NCBI GenBank assembly: GCA_014529385.2
Contig: CM043943.1
Location: 159,972,247 to 160,036,246 of the forward strand
Direction of reading: 5' to 3'
Length of the DNA stretch: 64,000 nucleotides
Source of the DNA: Adiantum capillus-veneris
Lineage: Eukaryota > Streptophyta > Polypodiopsida > Polypodiales > Pteridaceae
Under the pieces are notes generated by a model that ran no database searches, had not been told where the DNA came from, and saw only the letters and a list, made by a program, of their open reading frames with translations. Position numbers and translations under genes: made by a program. Below are positions 11,731 to 23,930 of this stretch, one piece after another (positions within the stretch are counted from its first letter, which is position 1; the number at the start of each line of letters is the position of its first letter).

Positions 11731-12637
11731 ATGGTCAACCAGTGTCAGCACGAAGCTTCCTTGAGTGGGAGGAGAGGTGCATATAGTGCAGAATCTAGCC
11801 TTAAAAGTGGGGAGTCCGACCGATGTGCTCCGGTGGTGGATGTTTTGATCGTGAAGAAGAAACAGGTTCAAGCCTACATCGATGGTGGTGCCCAAGTCTG
11901 TGTTATTATGGAGTCGGCTATGAGGGATATTGGTATCAAAGCTGTTGTCAGATCCAATGTGCGAATGAGGATGGCTGATCATGCCAAAGCTCGTTGTTTA
12001 GGAGTGGCACATGATGTGAAGGTAAAGGTTATGGGAATTGAATGCTTAATCAATTTTTTTTGTCATGAAAGCAGGTGAGAATGCTTATACAATTATATTG
12101 GGGAGGCCATGGTTGTTGGCAATTGGAGCCAAGCAAGATTGGGGGACCAGGGTGTTTACCTTGCTAGATCGGGAAAATGGCGGACAGATTGTGTTGGATC
12201 TAAAGACCAGGGAAAGTCACTTTCATCCCTCAGCAGGTGGAGATAATCGAGATTTTAGTACCAGTTATGAGTACGAAACAGAGTCTACTTATGATGAAGG
12301 GTTGACCAGTTTCGAAGAGGAAGACAGTGATGAGGATTTATTAAAGCTGGATACAGATTTTTTCGGAGTCACAGTAGACTCTACCACTGCAAGGAGAGGT
12401 ATGCAAGTTCCTGTTTGTAGGTTGCAAGCTAAAGAGGTGGAAGATATGCTAGGTTCCAATTTAACAAAGCAGGAGAAAGAAGGCTATATGGACCTATGTG
12501 CATCCTACCCTGACTTATTTGCGACGGAGTATAAGGATCTGAGGGGAGCTAAAGGAGTGGAGCATCAGATTCTGCTTAAAGAAGGATACAGGCCAAAAGC
12601 TCAGAAGCTCAGAAGGTTGGGAGATATCCAAAAGTAA
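11731..12637 (+). pseudogene. E3 protease and pol N-terminus
   Basis: The retropepsin-like motif reads AYIDGGAQVCVI near 11872-11905, with DGG in place of the usual D(S/T)G. The second conserved block TIILGRPWLL follows near 12088 after a one-base overlap between frames (11731-12078 and 12065-12637). An acidic linker leads to YPDLFATEYKDLRG, the usual start of gypsy RT. Confidence 0.75.
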
Positions 12638-12649
12638 GCTCTATGGCAG

Positions 12650-13330
12650 GAGATCAACAAGTTGGTCGAGGCAGGTATTATTTATCCAGTAAAGGAGTCT
12701 GAGTGGGTTTCTCTTGTTGTCATTACCCCGAAGAAGAATGGAAAGTGGCGGGTATGTGTAGATTATAAGCCTTTGAATGCTGCAACCAAGCGGAATCACT
12801 ACCCTTTGCCTTTTCAAGATGAGATTTTAAACCAGGTTTCTGAACATGAGCGCTATTCCGTTATGGATGGGTTTTCAGGGTATTTTTAGATCGGTATTGC
12901 TTTGGAGGACCAGTTGAAGACTACCTTCATTTCTCCATGGGGTTGCTTTGCCTACCGCAGGATGCCTGTTGAATGCGTATGCGACTTTTCAAGATTGGAT
13001 GAACAAGGTGTTCGGGCCTTACTTGGGTAAGTTCATCAGAGTGTTTATGGATGATATTGGTTGCTATAGTTCCAGGGCAGAACATTTGTCCAAGTTAAGG
13101 CTGTGTTTCAAAGTCTAGATGAAGAAGGAGGTCAATTGAATCCAAAGAAGTGCAAGCTAGCACAACCAAGGTTTCAATTGCTAGGTCATGTGGTATCACA
13201 AAACGGAATTGAAGCAAACCCAGAGAAGGTGAAAGCATTGGTTCTTATGGAGCCTCCAACCAGTGCAAAGAAATTGGCGTCGTTCGTGCATAAGTTAAAG
13301 TATTTATCCCACTTTTTTGGATGTTATCTC
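12650..13330 (+). pseudogene. E3 reverse transcriptase
   Basis: RT blocks are in order: GIIYPV..SEWVS, PKKNGKWRVCVDYKPLNAAT, YSVMDGFSGYF, TTFISPWGCFAYRRMP, FMDDIG (the YxDD-type active site near 13050), LNPKKCKL and LLGHVVS. A TAG follows GYF at 12887-12889, and a frameshift falls near 12960 at the conserved MPFGL region, so it is dead. Confidence 0.8.
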
Positions 13331-13840
13331 AATATGTCTATCCTCTTCAGAAAAGGGCTCAACAGGTGCATGGATTTCACTGGGATGAGGAAGCTCAAGA
13401 GGCCTTTGAAAAAGTGAAAGGTTTTCTATGTCGGTTGCCTATAGTGTGTCCTCCTAATCATGAAGATGATTTTTATATTGCTATGATGGTGGGAACGCTG
13501 GCTATCGAAGCAGTATTGCTACAAAAGGTAGGAAGGAGTTATAAGCCTATTTATTTCGAAAGCAGGGTCATTAGTCCAGGTGAAGCTACTTATACGGAGG
13601 TAGAACAGTGGGTTATGGCTTTGGTCTTTGCCTGTAGAAAGTTCAAAGTATATTTGGTCGTTCGGAAGTTTTATGATTGCTGCTAACAATCTTTTGCCTG
13701 AAGTGGTGCTACACTTGAAGCCAGGAAAGCGAATCATGAAGTGGGTGATCGAGCTTCAAGAGTTTGAGTTTGAGTTCAAAGTGGATCACACTCGGCGGTC
13801 TCATTTGGCCGATATCCTAGTCAACAAGGAGGTTGAGTTA
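13331..13840 (+). pseudogene. E3 first RNase H
   Basis: Connection and RNase H blocks WDEEAQEAFEKVK, a weak DDFYIAMMVG...AVLLQ and YKPIYFESRV...EATYTEVEQWVMALVFACRKFKVY are seen. After a frameshift near 13680, KPGKRIMKWVIELQEFEFEF and DHTRRSHLADIL follow. It is the retroviral-type RNase H normally found in gypsy pol. Confidence 0.7.
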
Positions 13841-13894
13841 CCAATTTATCCAAGGGTGGTACAAGAGGAGGATAAGGAGGAACCTGATTTGGAA

Positions 13895-14165
13895 GGGGCC
13901 TTCACGATGTGGTTTGATGGTGCTTACAAATGAGTAACACAGAAAGCAAGTGGAGGTGTAGTCATTCAGGATCCGCACAGCACAGTCATTTTTTCCAAAG
14001 CTTATGACTTGGAGGAGGTGCATACTAGTAATGAAGCGGAATATCTTACTTTACACCTGGGGCTCAAGCAATGCATTGACTTTGGCATATCAAGGTTGGT
14101 CATAAAAGGTGATGCTCTACTGGCTATCAAACAACTTTTGGGTCAATGACAGTTCAAACATGTAA
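13895..14165 (+). pseudogene. E3 second (archaeal-type) RNase H
   Basis: A second RNase H follows the first: FTMWFDGAYK (first Asp), then after TGA at 13931-13933 GGVVIQDPHS, TSNEAEYLTL (Glu) and LVIKGDALLAI (Asp). Duplicated RNase H of this type is established for the Tat (Ogre/Retand) branch. The domain is broken by two stops. Confidence 0.75.
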
Positions 14166-14217
14166 GGAGATAACAAAACTAGGAAGTTGATCGGTTGGCA
14201 GTCGTGTTCAGATTCAA

Positions 14218-15560
14218 GTGTCAAGTTTGTATGTGGGGCCGGCCACTTATACAGGTAGAGAGGCTTTGAAGGATATTGATGATTTCTTGAGTACATGTCA
14301 ATGTTTTGACGGGCTTTCCAAGCTACAAAAGAGAAGAGTTGTTCAAAAGGCTAAAAGGTTCACTCTTGTTGGCGAAGATCTGATGGTGCATGGTCGAGAT
14401 GGGGTGCTACTCGTGTCCTTTACAAAGAAGAGATTGGCATGGTATTGGAGCAATGCCATGAGGAAAGCGGTCATTAGGGTAAGAGTCAAGTTTTGTTTCG
14501 TATCTTAAGAAGTGGGTTGTGGTGGCCTTCTATGGTGCGAGATGTGCATTATTGGTGCAAGACGTGCCATCACTGCCAAGTGATGGGTGAAAGACGATTG
14601 GTAGCCGAGCAACAATGGGATATCGTTGCACATGATGCCTTTGAAAAGTGGGGTTTGGATGCAATTGGTCCATTGCCCAAGTCAACAAGTGGCAAGAAAT
14701 ATGTGGTAGTGGCCATAGACTACCTTACACGGTGGGTCGAGGCCAAAGCAGTCAAAGAGGTAAATGCGCATACTATTGCTCAGTTTGTATTTGATTGCAT
14801 ATGTTGTCGTTTTGGAGTGCCTTGGGTGCTTATATCAGATCGAGGACAGGGATTCAGAAGTAAGTTGGTGCGTGCTTTGGTGGACAAATTAGGGATTCAA
14901 CACCGATTTTCATCTCCATACCACCCACAGTGCGGTAATGGTTTGGTGGAGAGTGCAAATGGGCAGATAGTCAAGATGCTTATGAAGTATATATACTAGC
15001 AGGTTGAAGAGTGGGAATCTAACCTTGATAAATGTTTGTGGGCTTACAGGACTTCATATAAGGTGGCAACCAACTTCACTCCATACGAGTTGGTCTATGG
15101 CAAGGAAGCGGTCTTGCTTGTGCATGTGCAACTAGGGGTTCTCAAAGGTCTATGGCGAATTGATAAAACTCATCAAGATATTTTCCAGGATAGAATTACA
15201 AGTCTCAAAACTTTGAAGATGGATCATGAGGCGGCGACAGAATTTTATGTGAAGCAACAAGAAAGGAGGGTAGCAAAGTTCAACCAACATTTTCCAGCCA
15301 AGCAGATTGAGAAGGGCGATCTAGTGATGAAGTACAAGAGTTATCTTGATTTCACCTTTCAGAAGAAATTCAAGAAAAAGTGGATGGGACCTTACAAGGT
15401 TCATCAAGTTTTTCCCAATGGTACTTATGCACTAGTCAGGTTGGATGGTCGGTTTCTTAAACATAGGATAAATGGTCTTCGTCTAAAGCTCTACTTTGAA
15501 AAGGAGTTAGTGCCAGCAGTGCATCAGATTCTTATGCAAGGGGTGGGGCAATCCACTTGA
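14218..15560 (+). pseudogene. E3 integrase
   Basis: The zinc-binding part is split by a frameshift near 14500 (CKTCHHCQ gives the CxxC). The core has D in KWGLDAIGP, D in LISDRGQGF and E in GNGLVESANG, in the DD(35)E arrangement, then TAG at 14997-14999. The C-terminus continues in 15036-15560 (WAYRTSYK, VYGKEAVL, KKKWMGPYKV, LDGRFLKHRINGLRLK). No chromodomain was seen, consistent with Tat. Confidence 0.8.
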
Positions 15561-16554
15561 AGATTTGGCAACAGAGTGCAATAAAATAGTGTACATATGG
15601 TTTTTTAGTTTTCTCATAGTGTGTGCCAGGTTTTGCAGTTTATAGTGGAATAAAGCTTTTATGTAGTTGAGCATAAATGCTCAACAGGGGGGTGGGCAAT
15701 AATGGTGCAGCCAAAGTGTGTCGGCTCTAGAAGGTGGCATGGACAGATGTGTATAGGCAAGCACAAGCATGTCAAAGGACTAAAGCAGCTAGGAAGATCA
15801 TGGGATGGTAGGTAGCAGCGGAATTATGTCCATGATGCGGCTTATAGGCCAGGGAAGGCTCCATAAGGGGCTAATTGGGGTAGCAAGTGAAGGAGATGCA
15901 AAGCGCAGACTTTGGGTCCAAGAATGAAGAGCTTGAAGTGCTAAAGGAGCAAGTCCAGACGGCTCATCAAACCGAGCTACGGAGCCCAAGTTATTGAAGG
16001 TTGAAGCTTTAATGGTTTGCAGATTCTTGCCAGATAAGGTAGCTGAGCACAGGTGATCCAAGTGGAACTTGAGGTATAGATGTGTAGAGCTCAATTCATG
16101 GAGCCTACCCATCTTTTCGGATTGTGGATTGGAGCCATGGTTTGCAAGATATGGTCAGTTGAAGTTTTTCCGGGGATCGGGTCTGAAGCCCACTTGGCCG
16201 GATAGGAGAATGTGCTATCTGACATCTTCTGAGCCTCAACAAATTTCTAGAGCAGGGTGTGCATCATATGGAGCTAATAGGTAGTGACTGCATACCAAAC
16301 GGAGTCCAGAGCAAGAAGTTATGGAAGTCGGAAGTTTGGGTGCCTTTGTCCAAAGTAGGTTGCAAATGATTTTTTCCATTTTTGAAGGCCTTGGCTCGAA
16401 GGTGGCGAGGGGTCGAAATGCAAAGACAGAGGGTGTGGTTGGAGCCGGGAAGATGTAGTTTCAGTGGTTTGTTACAGATTGGCAATAGGAGGTTGGAGCA
16501 GAGAATGGGAGTATGGTAAAAGGAATCAAAAAAAAGTTTTTTTCTATATTTCTT
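15561..16554 (+). other. 3' region of E3 with polypurine tract
   Basis: No coding signal is convincing. AACAGGGGGG at 15683-15692 followed by TGGGCAATAA looks like a polypurine tract plus LTR start. If so, the 3' LTR runs 15693-17703 and only its last 1149 bp are matched by the truncated 5' copy. Confidence 0.5.
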
Positions 16555-17703
16555 TGAAGGGGTTTATAGCCCTTGGGGGTGCTAGTCACTGAGGGGCGCC
16601 ACATGGCCAAGCATATAACCCACATGCGCATTGTAAGAGCCGGAGGCCGCGGTATATAACCAAGAGCGTGACTCCTCATTAGCACACAAGGGGAGAGGGG
16701 AGCTCTCCCTCCAATGGCGATGGCGTGTGTGGGCTGGCGCTGCAATGGCCATTGGCGGAGGTTTTGGCGAGCGTCAGCGATGCAAGGAGGTGGTGCGCAC
16801 GCGGGCGGCCGCGTGGGTGGCATTTTGATGATGACGTGGTAGGAAGTAAGGGGTGGTGCCCGCGCCCGCTAAGGGACAAAAAATTTGAGGAGAAGGGGTG
16901 CACCCCCCCCCCCCCCCCCCCAATAGTGACATTGCTATTGCCTCAATAGGGGGGAGGGGTCCTGCTGTAAAGAAGAGCTGACAAGGGGGAATTGAAGAAT
17001 AAGCCAAGTCAAGAGAGGCCCAAGGGGAGATCCGGCCGGCCAAAGGGAAAGGACCAAAACCCAAGGTGTACACAATGCAAAGGTTTCCAAAAATGAACTA
17101 TGCCAAGTGTTGGCAATGCAATCAAAATTCTAAAAGAAGCTCTAAGTGAAGGCCACGGGAGGGGAAACTCATCCTTTTTTCTTTTTTCGGGCCTCCTAGA
17201 GGCACCCGTATAAAAGGTTGTAAATGCGAAAATTTGATGGCTTTTTTGCATGTGTGTGTGAGTGGAAGCTTGAAGCTTGTGTGTTGTTAAGCTTTCCATT
17301 GAAGATGCATACTTGGTTGTACTACTCCCTATGCAATATTACCACTCATTTGCCCCAATCTCTTGTGTTGCTTCTCCCCACTCCCCTCCTCTTCTCTCGC
17401 TCTTCGTGTATTGGCCATTGCTTGCAGAGGGTTTGCCTGCAGCTCGAAAGGTGCTACCAAGAGGGAAGATTAGGAGTGTTTTGTGAGTCGGAAAGGGTGA
17501 GTTGAGCGGTGTGGGTGCATTTGTGCCATGGAGTGTTTTTTGCAAGGTGTGAGGTAGTTGTTTTGTATGCTAAAGTGGAGTTGTTAGTGCAAATTAGCCA
17601 ATTTGAAGGTGTTATTTGAGAGGTTAGGGGTGCTATGGAATCCCTGGTCTATAGAGAGGCAAATATGTTGTGTGCTGGGTGTGTTCCCTATTCCCCCTCT
17701 CCA
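16555..17703 (+). repeat. 3' LTR of E3 (portion matched by the 5' copy)
   Basis: Direct repeat of 9384-10429 with the same TATAAAAG box at 17209-17216 and the same CTCTCCA end. It carries an extra poly-C block (about 16903-16921) and a short insertion around 17350-17370 relative to the left copy. Confidence 0.85.
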
Positions 17704-19087
17704 GCGGGTAGAGTATCCCTTTTTACCCTACGACATCATTCTAAGATGGATGACTAATCCATTTGGTTCTTGGGAGACATAGTTGCCGCAAGCATGTCTG
17801 AGCTTTAGTCCATATCATACTTCCAAAGTAGAGTGACAAGTTCTACTTGGTGTTTGGAAGACGTCATCACCACAAACATGATCCTAAGAATGCATAATTC
17901 TTAAATTTGTGCACAATAAAAAGAGAACTAGTCTTATACGACAAAAATATTTTTCATTTAAGATGCATTTTCATATGCTTACTCTAGTGCAACATTGTAA
18001 GCATTGACAAGGTTTATATTATCCTTAAGCTAGGTTCCTTGCATCCATTTAGCATCTTTAAAAGGATAATACTTCAACTTAATAAGATATCGTCAGATAA
18101 TATTACCGTTTCTTAATACCTTGTCTTCATATCGTAGGATGGACTCAGATTGAAGTATACTTCTTGATCTTTTATTTTTGGAGGGTCTACAACTATTTCT
18201 TCTTTTGATGGCGCTCCTTTGTAAGGCTTACGCAGGCTCTCATGGAAATCATTGTGTGTGAGCCAATGGTTGGGCAACTTTAATTGATAAGCCATCTCAT
18301 TGATTGGCTTAAGAATTTAAAAAGGACCAAAGTATCTTTTTGCTAGTTTAGCATAATATTCTTCGTGGCCCGAAGTATTCTTGCCCGTAGTATGCCTTAG
18401 ATGAGCCTTGAGAAACTTTAGCAAGATCCAATCATTTTTCGTAAAGGCTAAGGCTCTTCTATGCTTATTAGCAGCAGCCCTTTTTGCATTTGCTTTGAGA
18501 TGGATACAACCTCTTTAATCTTTGGAAAATATTCTTGTGAGTCTCGGCTATATTCATCAGACAACACGCGAAGATCTTCCCATGTACTTTAAGTAGCAAG
18601 GGACTTTTGGATCTTCCCTCTTTAACCTCGAAAGGTGCTTTCTCCATAGAAGTATGTACAATGTCATTGAGAATGTTGATCTACTTCCATGACATATGCT
18701 TTTAGTAGATTCAAGAATTGTTAGATTAGTTATTTCACTTTGGTCATCTGTTTGTGGATGATAGGCCAAAAGAGAAATTTAATCTACTTCCTAGATTCCA
18801 AAAGAGACCCTTCTAGAAATTACTGGTCATTCTAAGATCTTTGTCCGGCACTATGGATGTTGGAAATCCCTGATGTTTGAAAATTTGAGATATGAAGAGG
18901 GTTGCCATTTGATGTGCCTTAATAATCTTTTTGATAGGCATAGAGTGTGTTTTCTTGTTAAGCCTGTCGACTGAAACAATCCAAGTTGCTTCCCTCGATC
19001 AAATTTCAACTTTTGGTATACCACGTATTTTGAAACATACTCTTGTAGTTTTACTTTTCTACTCCTCCAAGAGTAGACTATGGAATA
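17704..19087 (-). pseudogene. Chromovirus pol C-terminus, minus-strand fragment
   Basis: It reverse-complements the 3' part of E4 pol. On the minus strand integrase pieces appear at about 19090-18850 (KLKFDRGKQLGL), 18769-18557 (MAYHPQTDDQSEI) and 18295-18113 (YQLKLPNHWL). The chromodomain region lies near 18130-18010, and the trailer with 'taccctacgacatcattc' runs to 17704. It is truncated by E3 on the left and by E4 on the right. Confidence 0.8.
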
Positions 19088-20645
19088 TGTCATAATAATA
19101 GATATCTAATTCTCCTAAATGATTTTCTCATGTTAAACTGATCATTTAATATGGGGAAGTGCCAGGGGAGCAAAAGCTAGATTATTGGTTAAGATGGCAG
19201 ACCGGCCACAATAGGGATCCAAAGGAGGGAAAATAGGGATCCAAAGGGGGTGCCATCTGCAAAAGAGCTATGTGCAACAATGGGCTTAAAAGACCCTAAG
19301 GTTCAGCCCATTAAGACTTGCAAAATGCTAAGGTTCCAAAATTCAAAGGTTGTGTCCAAAGGTCAAACATTGGGGGAATTGGATGCTTTGTGTGTGTCCC
19401 AAAAGTCTTTATCAATCCCTACATAGGAGGCGGCGAGCCTTGAAAGTAGGGAATGAGAGAAAAAGAAAAAAACACACACACACAAGCTCCCTTTACACAA
19501 AGGGAATGAAGGACACATGTCATCTCCCTAGCCCAGATGCCCACAAGGTGTACCCAATTCCTATTGGATGGCCTTGGAGGTAGACCAATGAGAATTAAGC
19601 TAGAGTAAATCTAGTTTAATTAATTAAAAAAAACTTAAATAAATGAACCAATAAGAATTAATCTCTCTAGAAGACTATTGGACAGTCTCCCAAGGGGACC
19701 AATGCGCATTAAGCAGCCCAATGGCTTACCTGATTCCTATTGGCCAGGAGGAAAAGGGGTCCAATGAGAGTTTAGTTGCATTTATTAATTACCTAAATCT
19801 CTCACAAAAGGGGAAAGGGGGACAACTGTCACAAGGCTATCACTTATATTGCTTAATTCCCATTGGCTAAGACTGGGGAGGTCCAATAGAACTATAGCAA
19901 GAGAAAATTGGAAGGGGGGTCGACCAAGAGAGAGAGGGGGCTGATTTTTGCAAGGCATTATCACACACACACTCACACAATCTCATGTGTGAAGCAAAGA
20001 AGACTCTCTCTCCTTCTCAAGCTTTAATGGAAAGCTTACCACCTACTCCAAGCTTGTGAGAAGGGAGGCCTACACCAAAAACTCTTGGCTTTGTGATGAA
20101 AATCCAACCAAGAGCCAAGCTTAAATGCATGCTCATCTCCTCTACCATGCTAATTACTAAGCTAAGCTATGCTAATATGAGTGATTATGTAAGGAGATGT
20201 ACATCTTTCTTGTAAGAATACTCCTTCTTCCTCTCAATCTACTCTCATACCCCGCTATCTCTCACCATCTTTGAAGGTGTGTGAGGTCTTGGGTCTGGGA
20301 CCGTGAGGGAATTGATGTTGAGTTTGATAAGTGTTTTGCATAGTGCATGAAGTTTCCATCTTCATTGCACTAGCTAGTATTGAAGGAGCATAAGAGATTG
20401 TATTGTAAAATGTCTCTCTTGATGGGAGAAACCATAATAGAAAGCCTTTTGGAGGGGGGACCGGCTCCATGCAAATCTGGTCCTCGAATGTTGTCAATTG
20501 CTATTTGACTAGGTGTTATGCTTTTTGTTGCTTTCTCCACTCAAGCACTCTTGTTAATCTCATTAGGAATCTATTCTAATGAAATGCGCACTATGTTCAT
20601 GCTATTTTCCGCTACACACAAGTTACTAGGCCATTAAATGTTACA
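19088..20645 (+). repeat. 5' LTR of E4
   Basis: Length about 1558 bp. The first ~300 bp repeat at 26311-26615 and the next ~90 bp at 51821-51911, proving the LTR pair. Its last ~690 bp recur as a loose fragment at 53033-53752. It includes the conserved hairpin near 20465. Confidence 0.85.
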
Positions 20646-20646
20646 T

Positions 20647-20658
20647 TGGTATTAGAGC
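20647..20658 (+). other. Primer-binding site of E4 (tRNA-iMet type)
   Basis: TGGTATTAGAGC lies one base after the LTR end. It differs at one base from the usual plant initiator-Met site TGGTATCAGAGC. Confidence 0.85.
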
Positions 20659-21031
20659 ACAAGGTTTCTCTAGCTATAAATGGTTGGTACTATTAATTGC
20701 ATGTGAGTAAGTAGAATAGGGAGTTTTTAGCCTTGCAGTGCGCCTACCTTTGTGCAGTTCATGGGGCATCATCGTCGAGAGCTATGGTCTTAATAGTGGA
20801 GTCCTACGGGGCTTGCCTACGACTTAACCACTATTGAGCTATTAGAAGCTTGACAAGAGCCGGTGTTGTTTTGGTGTTGAACGACCCTCTCTTCTATTCC
20901 TTGCAATTAATGGTATTCGAGCCATGGGTACAGTAGCTTGAGTGCTTTTTCTAAAGGGGTAAAGAGGAGTAGCAACTAGGGCTTGAAGTGCCAAAGTACA
21001 CCTAAAAGTTTTACACCAAAAAGTTGTTAGA

Positions 21032-22521
21032 ATGGCTGACAATAGTAAAGAGAGTGAAATTAATGCTGATAACTTTGATTTTGCTAATGAGCAAGCTACT
21101 AATGATGCCATGATGCTTGTTAACTATCTTGTTTCTAGGCTTCAACAAGCCATGGGCAATCCATCCCTCCAAAGTGAAGTGCAACAACTACTTCATGCTC
21201 ATGGAATTCTCCAAGCTCCCCACCATGATGAGAGAACACCTAGGAAGCCTCCTTGTGAGACTTCCAAAAGAGGTCTCTCTCCGATTCGGGAAGAAGAAGA
21301 GGATCCCTATGAAGGGCTCAGAAATTTGCTCCTTGATGATGCATCTCCTTCTTAAAGGAGAATTCAAGAACCTCCACCGAAGGAACAAGAAAGAAGTGAA
21401 TCTCCCACCACCTTGGCGGAGATGGCTCCACAAAGACGGCGGGCTAAAGTCTCTTCATCACCTCCAAAACGGAGAAGACCATCGCATACTTCTCCACACC
21501 ATACTTCAAAGAGGGATGACAAAAAGCAAGAGAAGAAAAAGGCGAGAAAGAGGACACCCTCTTCTCCAATTTCTTCATCCTCTTCCTCTCATGAAAGTGA
21601 TGGTGAAGACAAAGAAGATCAAGGGAAAAAAAAGGCGAGAAAGAGGTCACCGTCTTCTCCATCTTCCTCAAACTCTTCATTTTCTAAAGAAAGTGATGGT
21701 GCAACCTTTGAACCATCAAAAAGAAGAGGCCATACAAAATCCTATGCCATGTGGAAGAGGTCGTCCAAGCTCAAGAAATTCAAAGAGGGAGGGAAGAGCA
21801 TCTCTTTCCTTACCTATGATGGCACTTTTGGTGCTACGGACAAAGTCTTGGCCTTTATCCAACAATTTGATGCGGCGTTCGGAGATGAGGGCTTCACAGA
21901 GTCCTGTAAGCTACACCATGTAGCTATGCACTTTCAAAAGTCTGTCAGACAATGGTGGTCTAGCCTACGGGCCAACGATGAAGCTCCACGAACATGGAAA
22001 GCTTTAAGAGCTTCCATTATGAAGCAGTTTTTGGCCACCGATGCCAAAGACAAAGTACTCACTGAATGGCAAATCTTGAAGCTCTCTCCCTATGAATCCA
22101 TCCACAAATATGTAGAAATGTTTTGGGACCTACAACTCAAAGTAACTATATTCAACAAGTTGGATTTTGGAGAGCAAAAGCAGCAATTTTGTGCGGGCTT
22201 AACCAAAGAAATGGCGGAGTATGTCAACTCCCAAAGGCCACACACCATATTGGCAGTAATACATCATACTATGGTGGCCTCTCGAATCAATTTCTAAACA
22301 GGGGCAAAGAGGAATTCAAAGCCCCCTGAAAACAAGGGCTCCAATGAGCCTAAGGAGAAGGACAATGTCCAAAAGTCTCCTAAGGGAAATTCCAACAAAG
22401 CTAAGGAGAAGGGAGTTTACAAAGGCAAAAATAAACTCTCTCTTGAAGAGCTTGAGCATTATCGCAAGGATAACCAGTGTTTCAAGTGTGGCAAACAAGG
22501 GCATGCATAACGCGCTTGTCC
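21032..22521 (+). pseudogene. gag: E4 gag
   Basis: The frame starts with MADNSKESEINADN at 21032, is broken by TAA at 21353-21355 and resumes in the same frame to 22297. Capsid-like blocks are YDGTFGATDKVLAFIQQFDAAF, HHVAMHFQ, WKALRASIMKQF and FGEQKQQFCAGL. A Ser/Lys-rich basic region (21420-21740) resembles an RNA-binding linker. A zinc knuckle CFKCGKQGHA follows near 22478 with TAA inside it. E5 gag (57174-55900, minus) is a diverged relative. Confidence 0.8.
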
Positions 22522-22558
22522 CCAAAAGAACAACCACCATGATCCTCCGAGAGCTACC

Positions 22559-23080
22559 TTGGTCGAAATCCAAGAGGAGGAAACTCACCACAAAGGATCT
22601 CCTCTATGCCATGCTTGGGGAAAGGTAAGAGAATATGATGCTTTTATTCTCTTGGACCCTGTTTCTACTCATAATTTTATATCTATAGAGTTGGCCACCA
22701 AGCTAGGCATACAAACCTACGAGATGGGAGATGTCCTTCCCGCAGACGGTGCTTTCAAGGGGCAAGAATCTTCAATCACTCCCTTAATCGGGAAATTGAG
22801 GCTCCATGTCCAAAGCTATGTGGACAAAGAGGACTTCTTTATCACTCCTCTCAAGCATGAGGATGTAATCCTAGGGGCACCATGGTTTGATTGCATGGTT
22901 GCCAATGTTAAATTCCCTAAAAGGAGAATCTCCTTTAAGTTCAGGGAAAAAGATATGTATATAGATGCTAAGGAAATGGGTAACACTATACCCATTGTAC
23001 ATACACAAGCTTTCAACAAGTCAATAAAGAGCTCTATTTCCGTGTACATGATTTTTGTTAAAGATTCTCAAAATGAACCT
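22559..23080 (+). pseudogene. E4 protease
   Basis: The active-site block reads LLDPVSTHNFIS where relatives have D(S/C)GSTHNFIS, so the catalytic triad is altered. ILGAPWFDC (about 22868) matches the conserved (I/V)LG.PW second block, and KFPKRRISF follows. The frame stays open from 22559 into RT. Confidence 0.75.
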
Positions 23081-23179
23081 AAAGTTTTAGCAAACAAAAA
23101 TATACACAATCAAAAGGAATTAGAGTTATCCAATTTTCTCAAGGGGTTTCAAGATGTCTTTATTGACGACATCCCTTGT

Positions 23180-23930
23180 GAGCTACCTCCTAAACGAGGC
23201 AATGATGACCATGCAATTGAACTTCTTCTAGGAAGTTCACCACCTAACAAACCTCCTTATAGAGTTTCTCAAGCTCAACAAGAGGAGATTATGCGGCAAG
23301 TGCATGAGTTAGTTGAGAAAGGCATGGTTAGGCCTAGCTCATCTCCATTTTGTTCTCCTGTGCTACTAGTGCAAAAGAAAGACGACACATATCGTATGTG
23401 TGTCGACTATAGAGCATAAATAGGATCACTATCAAGAATAGGTTTCCCGTTCCATGGGTAGAAGACCTATTTGATAAGCTACAAGGCTCCACCTACTTCA
23501 GTAGGATTGACCTAAAAAGTGGCTATCATCAAATAAGGATAGTTGATCAAGACATTGTAAAGACCACATTTCGCACTACGTTTGGTCTTTATGAATACAT
23601 TGTCATGCCTTTTGGCTTGACCAATGCACCAACCACATTTAACCGCTTGATGGAGAAGCTATTCAGGCCTCACTGAACCTTTACTAGTGTGTTCTTTGAT
23701 GATATCATCATCTACTCTACTTCATTAGATGAACACAAGCGACACCTCCAAGTAATATTTCAAGTTCTAAGAGAGAATAAACTTTATATCAATCGAAAGA
23801 AAAGTGAATTTTTCTTGCAAGAGATTCATTATTTAGGTCACATTATCAGATGGCATCCAAATGGATCGATCAAAGTTAGAGGTAATAAAAGGATGGCCTA
23901 AACCAAGAAATATTCATGAGTTAAGAAGCT
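23180..23930 (+). pseudogene. E4 reverse transcriptase
   Basis: Blocks in order: PYRVSQAQQEEIMRQVHELVEKGMVRPS, PVLLVQKKDDTYRMCVDYRA (then TAA at 23417-23419), IDLKSGYHQIRI, TTFRTTFGLYEYIVMPFGLTNAP, FFDDIIIYS (active site near 23695) and LQEIHYLGHII. A TGA at 23674-23676 and a frameshift near 23860 disable it. Confidence 0.85.

Larger units (their letters stand above)
9384..17703 (+). mobile_element. E3: Tat-like Ty3/gypsy retrotransposon, defective
   Basis: Two direct repeats (9384-10429 and 16555-17703) ending CTCTCCA flank gag, protease, reverse transcriptase, RNase H, a second RNase H and integrase in gypsy order. The second RNase H is the hallmark of the Tat lineage. No target duplication matches: the left flank is transposase Y and the right flank is chromovirus. 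Stops interrupt gag, RT and integrase, and other parts are frameshifted. Confidence 0.85.
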
